Virus record (IMG/VR): IMGVR_UViG_3300007351_000013
Span: 1 to 50,118 of that record
Length of the DNA stretch: 50,118 nucleotides
Strand: one strand, 5' to 3'
Origin: a virus
The notes below the pieces were generated by a model that saw only the letters and a list, made by a program, of their open reading frames with translations, searched no databases and had not been told where the DNA came from. Shown here one piece after another: positions 21,736-29,146 of this stretch (the stretch's first letter is position 1; every line of letters begins with the position of its first letter). The position numbers were made by a program, and so were the translations under genes.

Positions 21736-22508
21736 CCGAGCAGACAGCAGAACAGCAAACCGAAGTGAAAACGGAGCAGAAGCCGGGTACGGAATTCGTC
21801 GATTTCGCGGACCTTCCCCCGGAAGTAAGGGAAAAAGTCGAGCCGCGGTTCAAGCGTTTGTACTGGAACTTGAAAGAGCATGAACGCGCTCTTGTCGATA
21901 TCGGTTCCCGGTACAAGGTGGTTGAAGACGAGCTTCTGAATCTCAAGCAGAATCACGTCAACCAGAAGACCGAAGACGAATTGACCGGGCTGAGACGCGA
22001 GAAGATCGCGGCTCTTGAACGGGCCGATTATGTCCGCGCCGCCGAACTGGACGAGAAGATTTTCGAAATCAAGGCTCAACCAAAAAAAGCCGAGGTCAAG
22101 CAGCCGGAAACTACCGAAGCCCAGCTTGGCCCCACTGAAATGGCGGCCTATCAGATGTGGTCCGGCCAGACGGATCAGAATGGGAATCTCATGCGTCCGT
22201 GGACGCAGAAGACGCACCCGCTGTTCTCGAAGGCAATGGCTGAGGTTCATGCCGTAGGGGCGGACCCGAGATTTTCCGGCGAACCTGTTGAAAAAATTCT
22301 ACAGGAAATCGATCGCCGCATGGGGATAACCGGGCGCCCGGCCGCGCAACAGGTTCTTGGCGCCTCGCAGACACGTCAGGTGGACAAGAAAATTGCATTG
22401 TCCGAAGACGAAAAGCGGGTTGCCCGCAGACTTTACCGCCTCTCCGGCATCGTGAAAAACGACGATGAGGCATTTGACCGCTATCTGAAAGCAAAGGGGA
22501 CAAAGTAA
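21732..22508 (+). CDS. Capsid scaffolding protein
   Basis: 258 residues from ATG 21732, overlapping the GroES-like gene. Glu/Gln/Lys-rich with long coiled coils (EHERALVDIGSRYKVVEDEL and ELTGLRREKIAALERADYV), a TEMAAYQMWSG segment and a basic helical C-terminus (KRVARRLYRLSGI), the usual capsid-binding end of a scaffold. No protease was found nearby, so it may leave the prohead intact as in P22. Confidence 0.78.
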   Translation: MTEQTAEQQTEVKTEQKPGTEFVDFADLPPEVREKVEPRFKRLYWNLKEHERALVDIGSRYKVVEDELLNLKQNHVNQKTEDELTGLRREKIAALERADYVRAAELDEKIFEIKAQPKKAEVKQPETTEAQLGPTEMAAYQMWSGQTDQNGNLMRPWTQKTHPLFSKAMAEVHAVGADPRFSGEPVEKILQEIDRRMGITGRPAAQQVLGASQTRQVDKKIALSEDEKRVARRLYRLSGIVKNDDEAFDRYLKAKGTK

Positions 22509-22924
22509 TGACCGAGACAAAGAAAAATGGCCGTCCTTCGTGGAAGCCGGCCTCGATGCTCGATGTCGTCAGGAAAGTCCCTGGCTTTCGTTACCGCTGG
22601 GTATCAAAGGACCCGGCGAACATGGACAAGAAGCAGCGTGAAGGATGGGCTCACGTCAATCAGATGACGGGGCTCGAAGGAGAGCATATCGCACCCGGAA
22701 ATGCAGCAGATGGCAAACCGCTTACGTCCCTGAAGGAATACCGCGATCTTACTCTGATGGCGATGCCGGAAGAGATGGCACAGGAACGCGACAGGTATTT
22801 CCAGGAGAAAACCCTTGCCCAGACTGCGGGTCTGAAAAAGCGCGCGGAAGAAGCCAACGAGGACAACGCGCGCAAATACGGAGCCGACCCAACGGGGGTA
22901 AGGGGGAAAATCGTCATCGAATAA
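22508..22924 (+). CDS. Hypothetical head-region protein (138 aa)
   Basis: 138 residues. PGFRYRWVSKDPANMDKKQ and a charged helical C-terminal half (PEEMAQERDRYFQEKTLAQ) are visible. Proteins of this layout lie between scaffold and capsid genes in related podoviruses. Possibly a head-assembly accessory. Function unknown. Confidence 0.6.
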   Translation: MTETKKNGRPSWKPASMLDVVRKVPGFRYRWVSKDPANMDKKQREGWAHVNQMTGLEGEHIAPGNAADGKPLTSLKEYRDLTLMAMPEEMAQERDRYFQEKTLAQTAGLKKRAEEANEDNARKYGADPTGVRGKIVIE

Positions 22925-22939
22925 CCCCAGGAGAAGAAA

Positions 22940-23515
22940 ATGGCTACTTCCGGTAGTCGTCGCCGGGGATTCGTGCCTTGCCGTCACCTTTCCGGGAGCA
23001 AGACTTTCCGCACGAATCTTTACCCGGTGAGCGCCGATAACGCAGCCGTGTGGCCCGGTGATCCGGTCTGCATGGTCGGCGGTCGCGCCGCTCGCTATAC
23101 CACGGCTCAGGGTGTCAACTATCTTGGTATCATCAAGGCTTGTTACGATACCAACAAGAAGCCCCTGACCTTCAACCAGCCCACTCGCGGCCCGTACCTG
23201 ATTGCTTCGCAGGGCGGTTATGTCGAGGTCTACGACGATCCCGACATCACCTATCTGGTGGAGTACAACGGCACGGCTGCGGACACCACGCCCGGCCAGG
23301 TGGCGGAGATCGAGCTTACTGCGGGTTCTACCGCCGTAGGCCAGTCCCGTGTCTTCATCGCGGCCGTTACCGCGAATTCAGGCGTGACCGCTGCCGCCGT
23401 GGGCAAGCCGTTCCGCGTCATCGGACTCGGTCCGAACGAACTGGACGAGGCCGGCGGCACCGGCAACGATCTTGAGGTCGTGGCTCGAAACCACGTCTTC
23501 AAGAAGGCCACGTAA
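22940..23515 (+). CDS. Capsid-associated structural protein (possible decoration)
   Basis: 191 residues, mostly beta-strand and Thr/Gly/Val/Ala-rich, without membrane segments. It lies directly before the major capsid gene with a GGAG ribosome-binding site. Its length and position suggest a decoration or head-stabilising protein. There is no motif that proves it. Confidence 0.6.
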   Translation: MATSGSRRRGFVPCRHLSGSKTFRTNLYPVSADNAAVWPGDPVCMVGGRAARYTTAQGVNYLGIIKACYDTNKKPLTFNQPTRGPYLIASQGGYVEVYDDPDITYLVEYNGTAADTTPGQVAEIELTAGSTAVGQSRVFIAAVTANSGVTAAAVGKPFRVIGLGPNELDEAGGTGNDLEVVARNHVFKKAT

Positions 23516-23528
23516 GGAGGGCTGAGCA

Positions 23529-24419
23529 ATGACTGTATCCACTGGCAATTTTGCCGAACTGCTCTGGCCCGGCATCAAGGACCTGTTCGGTCAGGCTTAC
23601 GAGCGTTGGGAGACGAAGTACACGCAGTTCTGCGACATCATGGAATCGGACAAGGCGTTCGAGAAGCTCCAGGGTGTCACCGGCCTGCCGCTGGCTTCGA
23701 TCAAGACCCAGGGCAACCAGATTCCGTTTGTCGATCCCATGCAGGGGTTGCAGAAGGAATTCGTGAACGTCACCTACGCCATCGGTTCCGGTGTTACCCG
23801 CGAAATGTACGAGGACGATCAGTACAACTACATCAACTCGATCCCCTCGATGATCGCGGAGAGCGTCCGGCAGACCGAAGAGACTGTGGCGACGAATGTG
23901 CTGAACAACGGCTTTTCCACCGCTACGGCGGCGGATGGCCTCAGCGTGTTCAACGCAAGCCATGTTCTTGTCGCAGGCGGGACGTATCGCAATCAGCCTT
24001 CGACGGCCGCCGATCTCACGCAGACCTCGCTTGAGCAGGCGTTCATCGACATCTCGGACTACACCGACGACCAAGGCCTGAAGATCAACATCATGCCCAA
24101 GGTTCTCATCGTTCCGACCGCGTTGCAGTTCGTCGCGGAGAAAATCCTCAATACTGAGTATGAGGTCGATACCGCGAACAATACGGTCAATCCGATGAAG
24201 GGCCGGTTGCCGCTCGTTGTCACCCCGTTCCTGACCGATACCGACGCATGGTTCATCAAGACCTCGTCCCGCAACGGGATGGTCTTCTTCAACCGGCGCT
24301 CGGCCGATCTGGAGCGCGACAACGACTTCAACACCCAGAACCTCTTGTTCGCCGGCACCCGCCGTTTCTCGGTTGGCGTCGCCGACGCGCATGGTCTTTA
24401 CGGTTCGCAGGGCGCGTAA
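23529..24419 (+). CDS. Major capsid protein (HK97 fold, Mu gpT-like)
   Basis: 296 residues. FAELLWPGIKDLFGQAYER at the N-terminus, PKVLIVPTALQFVAEKIL and LPLVVTPFLTDTDAWFI in the middle and TQNLLFAGTRRFSVGVAD near the end follow the Mu-like head subunit gpT pattern. There is no long N-terminal delta domain, in keeping with a separate scaffold gene. GGAGG precedes the ATG. A strong terminator follows, as often found after the most highly expressed virion gene. Confidence 0.88.
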   Translation: MTVSTGNFAELLWPGIKDLFGQAYERWETKYTQFCDIMESDKAFEKLQGVTGLPLASIKTQGNQIPFVDPMQGLQKEFVNVTYAIGSGVTREMYEDDQYNYINSIPSMIAESVRQTEETVATNVLNNGFSTATAADGLSVFNASHVLVAGGTYRNQPSTAADLTQTSLEQAFIDISDYTDDQGLKINIMPKVLIVPTALQFVAEKILNTEYEVDTANNTVNPMKGRLPLVVTPFLTDTDAWFIKTSSRNGMVFFNRRSADLERDNDFNTQNLLFAGTRRFSVGVADAHGLYGSQGA

Positions 24420-24430
24420 GAGCACTCACC

Positions 24431-24460
24431 GGGGGAGGCTTCGGCCTCCCCCTTCTTCTC
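24431..24460 (+). terminator. Rho-independent terminator after the capsid gene
   Basis: A perfect 9-bp stem GGGGGAGGC / GCCTCCCCC closed by a TTCG tetraloop and followed by TTCTTCTC. It ends 12 bases past the capsid stop. It probably ends or reduces transcription and stabilises the capsid mRNA 3' end, so downstream genes need readthrough or another promoter. Confidence 0.88.
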
Positions 24461-24515
24461 AAGTCACTGACTGACCGTTGAACACGGCAGACGGAACCCA
24501 TAAGGAGTCCGACAG

Positions 24516-24962
24516 ATGACCACTTTCCGTGGCCCGCTCTACGTGCGGGCAAAGGCAGATAACGGTATCCCCGCGCAGAGCGACAAGGGCACCGTCATTC
24601 TCGAACAGATGGTGTCGCTGGCCGCAGATACCTCGGGGGCATCCTCGATTGTCCTGCCGGCGAATTCCCGCATCGTGGATATGAATGTCGTCGTCATCAC
24701 CCCGGCGACGCTCAATACCCAGGGCATTCTTGTCCGCGTCGGTACCACGAGCGATGCGATCAAGTTCGCCAACATCAAGACATCGGCCTCAAATATCTAT
24801 CGCTGCGGTTACGCCCCTAACCTCACGGCCGGTTCCGTGGCGGCATGGCACAACATCGGGACGGGCTCTCAGCGGCTTTATATCGATGTAACCGCCGCCG
24901 CCTCGGCTGCCGAAACCGCCGAATTCACCGGCCTGCTCTCCATCCAGTACGTATTGAGGTAA
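24516..24962 (+). CDS. Beta-rich structural protein (148 aa)
   Basis: 148 residues, strand-rich, Thr/Ala/Val-rich, with IVLPANSRIVDMNVVVITP in the middle. Preceded by AAGGAG. Similar proteins follow capsid genes in many podoviruses and are virion proteins of unknown role. It is the first gene after the terminator. Confidence 0.6.
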   Translation: MTTFRGPLYVRAKADNGIPAQSDKGTVILEQMVSLAADTSGASSIVLPANSRIVDMNVVVITPATLNTQGILVRVGTTSDAIKFANIKTSASNIYRCGYAPNLTAGSVAAWHNIGTGSQRLYIDVTAAASAAETAEFTGLLSIQYVLR

Positions 24963-24965
24963 GTC

Positions 24966-25298
24966 ATGGCCCGCACTACGACAGTCAGTGCGAAGGGCAG
25001 CGCCGGAACTCAATCTGCCTGGATTCCGCTTGACCAGCATATCTCCCCGTTCAACGTGGGATTTGGCGTTGTCAAGTCGGGAACCGGGGACATCACCTAT
25101 TCGGTCCAGCATACCTTCAACGACGTGCTGGCCGGAGAAACGGCGACGGCCTTCGATCACTCTTCCGTTTCCGGGGCTACGGGCTCCGTGGACGGAAACT
25201 ACGCCTATCCGGTCAAGGCCGTCCGCCTCAACATCACGGCGGCTTCCGGGGCGTCGTCCCTTCAGTTCTACGTGATCCAGGCCGGGATCACGCAATGA
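24966..25298 (+). CDS. Beta-rich structural protein (110 aa)
   Basis: 110 residues, strand-rich (ISPFNVGFGVVKSG, then TYSVQHTFNDV and VKAVRLNITAASG). It resembles the small head or tail proteins of this region. It overlaps the next gene by ATGA. Confidence 0.6.
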   Translation: MARTTTVSAKGSAGTQSAWIPLDQHISPFNVGFGVVKSGTGDITYSVQHTFNDVLAGETATAFDHSSVSGATGSVDGNYAYPVKAVRLNITAASGASSLQFYVIQAGITQ

Positions 25299-25537
25299 GT
25301 ATCCTGGATTGGTTCCGGCCGAAACCAGAGGTCGAGGTTCCGAAGGAGATTCCTCGGATCGGAGTCAAGGGCAAGGAGATTTCGTTCGGGTCCAAGCCGA
25401 AGAAGAAACGGGCCGAAATGCGTTCCGCGCGAATCCGGGTCAAACTGTCGGAACTGGAAAGCGAGGGACGGTCGGATTCTCCCGAAGCCGAGAAACTCAG
25501 GAAGGAACTCAAGTTCCTGTCCGCATTCACGGGGTAA
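25295..25537 (+). CDS. Charged small protein (80 aa)
   Basis: 80 residues, Lys/Glu-rich. It begins SILDWFRPKPEVEVPKE and contains a coiled-coil C-terminus (RIRVKLSELESEGR). No family was recognised; possibly a virion-assembly accessory. Confidence 0.55.
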   Translation: MSILDWFRPKPEVEVPKEIPRIGVKGKEISFGSKPKKKRAEMRSARIRVKLSELESEGRSDSPEAEKLRKELKFLSAFTG

Positions 25538-25540
25538 GAC

Positions 25541-25984
25541 ATGGCTTGGGTAGTCTATCCGAACTGGATCAAACTCCAGCACAACGGCTCGGCCGTTGAT
25601 CTGGACCTTGCCAGCAATCTGGCGATGTTCTTCCTGACATCCGCCTACACACCGAACAACGGTGACGGGACTTGGGTCAATGTCACGGCGGCTATGGTGG
25701 CCTCGGGAGCTTCTTATGCCCCTAACGTCGGGAAATCCATTACTTCGCCGACGATCACGCTTGCCACCACGCAGGGCGTTACGACTTTTGACTGCGCTGA
25801 CGTGACTGTAACGGCGGATGCCGGTGGATTCACGAACGCCCGATACGCCATTATTGGAGTCTCTGCCGCAACCACGGCCAATCGACGATTGATCTGCTAT
25901 GCGGATTTGGGTGCCGACAAGACCATCGTGGGCGGTGATCTTGTCATTCAGATGGCAGCCTCCGGCGTGTTCGAGGTCAGTTGA
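25541..25984 (+). CDS. Beta-rich structural protein (147 aa)
   Basis: 147 residues, low in charge, strand-rich (GKSITSPTITLATTQGVTTF, then DVTVTADAGGFTN). Its start shares AWVVYPNWIKLQ with small fibre- or head-associated proteins. Probably a virion component. Confidence 0.55.
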   Translation: MAWVVYPNWIKLQHNGSAVDLDLASNLAMFFLTSAYTPNNGDGTWVNVTAAMVASGASYAPNVGKSITSPTITLATTQGVTTFDCADVTVTADAGGFTNARYAIIGVSAATTANRRLICYADLGADKTIVGGDLVIQMAASGVFEVS

Positions 25985-26487
25985 TGGCTAATTCTTTCAA
26001 GATCGTCTATTCGGCGGTCGTTAATTGCTCCGTACAGGGATTGCATAACCAGGTATCCACCGCTGCGCAGGGATGGCAATCGACCGTTCAGGATAATGCT
26101 ACGGCTGCGGGTGGGTTTCAAGACGCCCTAGTCATGCCGACAATCTCGTTCAATGCGACGGCGGCACCGGCCAATTCCAAAGCCGCTTTCATCTATGCCT
26201 ATGCAGGCGTATCAGCGGATAATCTGACCAATCCAGCTACTGGTACGGAAGGTACGTTGAACGTGGTTGATTTTACGTCCAATGCGCTTGCCATGAGACT
26301 CATTGGAACAATTCCGTATACAACCCAAGGGGAAACGGTTGAGGGCGGACCATTTTCGGTGGCACAGGGATTCGGTGGTATTCTTCCACCCTATTGGGGG
26401 ATTTTCATTCTTAATCATTCCGGCGCTCAGGTTTCCGCCGCCGGCAGTTCCGTCAAATACGTCTATGTGCATGTGACGGCGGCTTGA
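25984..26487 (+). CDS. Beta-rich structural protein (167 aa)
   Basis: 167 residues from ATG 25984, overlapping the previous stop. Ala/Thr/Val/Asn-rich beta protein (MPTISFNATAAPANSKAAF) ending VKYVYVHVTAA. No family was recognised. Likely virion-associated by position. Confidence 0.55.
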   Translation: MANSFKIVYSAVVNCSVQGLHNQVSTAAQGWQSTVQDNATAAGGFQDALVMPTISFNATAAPANSKAAFIYAYAGVSADNLTNPATGTEGTLNVVDFTSNALAMRLIGTIPYTTQGETVEGGPFSVAQGFGGILPPYWGIFILNHSGAQVSAAGSSVKYVYVHVTAA

Positions 26488-26488
26488 T

Positions 26489-27739
26489 GTGGCCGCGCTC
26501 CTGAACCCCCAACGCTGGCTGACGAAGCCGAGCTATCCGGTCGAAGCCAACGAAGCGCACTGGTTTGCACAGCAATGCAGTCTGATCATGCCGATGTGGC
26601 AGGACCACGGGCTGATCAATGTTGGGCGCCGCCGGGATATCGTGCCGGCGTTCAGTGGCAATTCACGGATGTCGGTCGATGCATTCGACCAGCACTACAA
26701 CATCGCGACCCTTGGCGACTACATCGATTGCGGCGCCGTTACACCGCTTCAAGTCAATAGTTTTACGCTTCTCTGTGTTGTCCGCCCCGGCACCATCGCG
26801 GCCATCACGACCGTTGCGCAATCGAACTTCACGGCTGGCGCGGCGAGTGACAGTGGGATGCAATTCCGTCTCAGCGCTCTAGGGAAAGTTGACCTCATCA
26901 AGGACAACGTCGCTGCGATCTATGGCGGCACTCGGGCCCTGACCACGACAAAGGCGCACGCCGTCGGGCTTTCGTACAATTCATCCACGGGGCTTTGCAG
27001 CGTCGCCATCGATGGCACCCCGGATGGTACAGCGACATCAGCCCAGACCTTCACGCACAACAAGTTTGTGCTCGGCCGGAAGCGCGGGAACGATCTTACG
27101 GAGACACAACTTCACCGCGATTATCTGTTCGCCCACGCTGGTTATATCGCGACGATGGCCGAACTCTGCAATCTGACCGCCGAGCCCTACGCCATCCTGC
27201 GCCCGCGCCGGTCGATGCTATACTTTCCTGTATCTGTTGCCGGTGGCGGGGAAACCGTCCAGATCGGCAAGGGAACGATCTCCTATGCCGAGAAAATTCC
27301 TCAATCCAATGTATTCTATCTTATCGGCCGGACGGCCATTCAGTATACCGGAAAGGCTACCGCAACAAGATTGATCACATCGGTCGCTCGTGGGGCGGTA
27401 AATTACAATGAAAAGACCCTGAAGGCGAATTCCTATTCCGCCGTCGGCAAGGGTTCGGCGGCGTATTCCGGCAAGGCCACAAACGCACGGTCCTTCATCG
27501 AGATAGCGAAGGATACAATTATCTATGCCGGAAAGGCGGTAACGACTCTCGGACAATCCATCGTCAACATCGCCACCGGGGCGATAAACTACACCGGAAA
27601 AGCCATTGCCACCGGAGCCACGGCCATATTCTCGGTATGGCTTGGCCGTTCGGTGGCTCGTATCACTGCATCTCTGAGATCGGGAGTCGGAAGGAGCGGC
27701 ATGTCAACCGTGTCGAACGAGGAAGATGTCAATCCGTAA
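26489..27739 (+). CDS. LamG-like protein with C-terminal 20-residue repeats
   Basis: 416 residues from GTG 26489. Residues about 70-240 look like a concanavalin/LamG-type jelly roll (SFTLLCVVRPGTIAAITTV, KAHAVGLSYNSSTGLCSVAI). From about residue 255 there are six tandem repeats of roughly 20 residues with the core I-x-Y-x-G-K-A (IQYTGKAT, VNYNEKTL, AAYSGKAT, IIYAGKAV, INYTGKAI). LamG folds bind carbohydrate in many proteins, so a receptor-binding or capsid-surface role is plausible. Confidence 0.65.
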   Translation: MAALLNPQRWLTKPSYPVEANEAHWFAQQCSLIMPMWQDHGLINVGRRRDIVPAFSGNSRMSVDAFDQHYNIATLGDYIDCGAVTPLQVNSFTLLCVVRPGTIAAITTVAQSNFTAGAASDSGMQFRLSALGKVDLIKDNVAAIYGGTRALTTTKAHAVGLSYNSSTGLCSVAIDGTPDGTATSAQTFTHNKFVLGRKRGNDLTETQLHRDYLFAHAGYIATMAELCNLTAEPYAILRPRRSMLYFPVSVAGGGETVQIGKGTISYAEKIPQSNVFYLIGRTAIQYTGKATATRLITSVARGAVNYNEKTLKANSYSAVGKGSAAYSGKATNARSFIEIAKDTIIYAGKAVTTLGQSIVNIATGAINYTGKAIATGATAIFSVWLGRSVARITASLRSGVGRSGMSTVSNEEDVNP

Positions 27740-28112
27740 CACTCACGCGGTCGGCGACTATTTGATGGTGTCCGACGAAAGCGGATTCACGCATTACGCC
27801 TCGGAGATGGTCCGGACATGGGACGGCAGATGGGTTCACAAGGACGAATGGGAGCCCAGACATCCGCAGGATTTCGTCCGCGCCAAGAACGACCCTGTTT
27901 CCCTTCAGATCGTCCGTCCGAATCAGACCGTTTCGGCCGTCCCGACAAGCGCGGAAAGCATCGTCGGGCTTCTGACCGTGGGCGAGACGGGGATTCAGAC
28001 CGTCTACGGTCCAGCAACGCATATCTTCGACCCCGATGATCTCTGGCATCAGCTTCTCTCGCCAATAGGAATCGGGGACATGGAAATCGGAACAACTTTC
28101 ATCGTGTCATGA
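27726..28112 (+). CDS. Hypothetical virion-region protein (128 aa)
   Basis: 128 residues. DYLMVSDESGFTHYASEMV, then WDGRWVHKDEWEPRHPQDF is a pattern I associate with a short protein conserved in proteobacterial phages near head-tail genes. Function unknown. It overlaps both neighbours. Confidence 0.6.
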   Translation: MSIRNTHAVGDYLMVSDESGFTHYASEMVRTWDGRWVHKDEWEPRHPQDFVRAKNDPVSLQIVRPNQTVSAVPTSAESIVGLLTVGETGIQTVYGPATHIFDPDDLWHQLLSPIGIGDMEIGTTFIVS

Positions 28113-28453
28113 CAGCACAAACGCGCGCCGTCAACAAAGCCGTCTTCGAACAGGGGGACAGACCCCAAGGCTCGAATTATGTCGATTTGATCGATTCGTT
28201 CCTGTCATTGCAGGATACGACCGCCCAGACGATGAATTCCGATCTCACCGCACAGGTTATTACCGCGACTGAAGTTTCGGCCGGAACCGTGAATGCAGCT
28301 ACCGTCTCGGTTTCCGCCCTTACTGTCACGGTGACAACGACTGTCGCCGCGTCCGGTGGAGTCGGCGGAGCGGTTCCAACATCCGCAGACGGGTTTTTCC
28401 CGATCACGGTTGGGGGGAATATCCGTTACGTTCCGTTCTTCAAAGTCAAATAA
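28109..28453 (+). CDS. Fibre-like protein with docking motif (114 aa)
   Basis: 114 residues. The N-terminal motif NKAVFEQGDRPQGSNYVDL continuing IDSFLS resembles KSYFETGDKPTQAEFANL of the 35067 protein, so both probably attach to the same virion partner. The rest is low-complexity Thr/Val/Ala beta sequence (ATVSVSALTVTVTTTVAAS). Probably a small head or tail fibre. Confidence 0.65.
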   Translation: MTAQTRAVNKAVFEQGDRPQGSNYVDLIDSFLSLQDTTAQTMNSDLTAQVITATEVSAGTVNAATVSVSALTVTVTTTVAASGGVGGAVPTSADGFFPITVGGNIRYVPFFKVK

Positions 28454-29146
28454 ATGGCCCTGACAGACCTCCGCCAGACCTCAATTCAGATCGTCAACCG
28501 GGTGCAGAGAAAGCTTGGGGTCAATGCGACTGCCTCGCTTGCCTCCACAAAACATTCCATCGTCCTGACCGATCTTCTGAACGAGGTTGTTTCAGACCTG
28601 TCCGATGCCGGCGAATGGCAGGAAATGATTCGCGAGGTCAATGTCACTGCTGCGACCTCGACAATCACCTATTCCGTCGAGACATCCGCCGTCGTTCATC
28701 ATATCTCGGAAATTGCCTTTGATACCGACGTATCTCCCCTGAGTGTCGTGGATGTCGAGGAAATCCGTCGCCTCAATCGTCTTTCCGGGACCGGGAGGCC
28801 GAGACACTTTTCCCCGTTTGGAACCGATTCGGTTGGGAACCCGCAAATCCGCGTCCATCCACAGCCCGGCTCGAATGAAAATGGGAAACTCCTGAAAATA
28901 CTCTACTACCAGAAGCCACGTCTCTACACGACCTCGGACGATTCCATTTCCATCCCGTTCCCTGCCGATGTCGTTTTCCAGGGTTTGTATGCAAAGGCCC
29001 TTTTGGAAGAAAACGGGGGCGAACAAACCAGACAATACCAGACTGCCTATGCTGAATATGAACGGATGAAGCAGGAGGCGATAAACCGCTTCACCACGGA
29101 CACCGGGACCGACATGAACATCGTTCCGATGGGCGGGCGTGGATGA
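28454..29146 (+). CDS. Head-tail adaptor (P22 gp4/T7 gp11-like)
   Basis: 230 residues. The N-terminal helix (LRQTSIQIVNRVQRKLGV) and LNEVVSDLSDAGEWQEM, the middle beta domain and the C-terminal helix (FQGLYAKALLEENGGEQTR, YAEYERMKQEAINRF) fit the podovirus adaptor family that binds beneath the portal. It precedes the gp10-like hub gene, the expected order. Confidence 0.7.
   Translation: MALTDLRQTSIQIVNRVQRKLGVNATASLASTKHSIVLTDLLNEVVSDLSDAGEWQEMIREVNVTAATSTITYSVETSAVVHHISEIAFDTDVSPLSVVDVEEIRRLNRLSGTGRPRHFSPFGTDSVGNPQIRVHPQPGSNENGKLLKILYYQKPRLYTTSDDSISIPFPADVVFQGLYAKALLEENGGEQTRQYQTAYAEYERMKQEAINRFTTDTGTDMNIVPMGGRG

Noticed and set aside
23499-24425. 308-codon minus-strand frame over the capsid gene
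   Set aside because: It is antisense to the major capsid gene, with no start signal and no neighbours on that strand.
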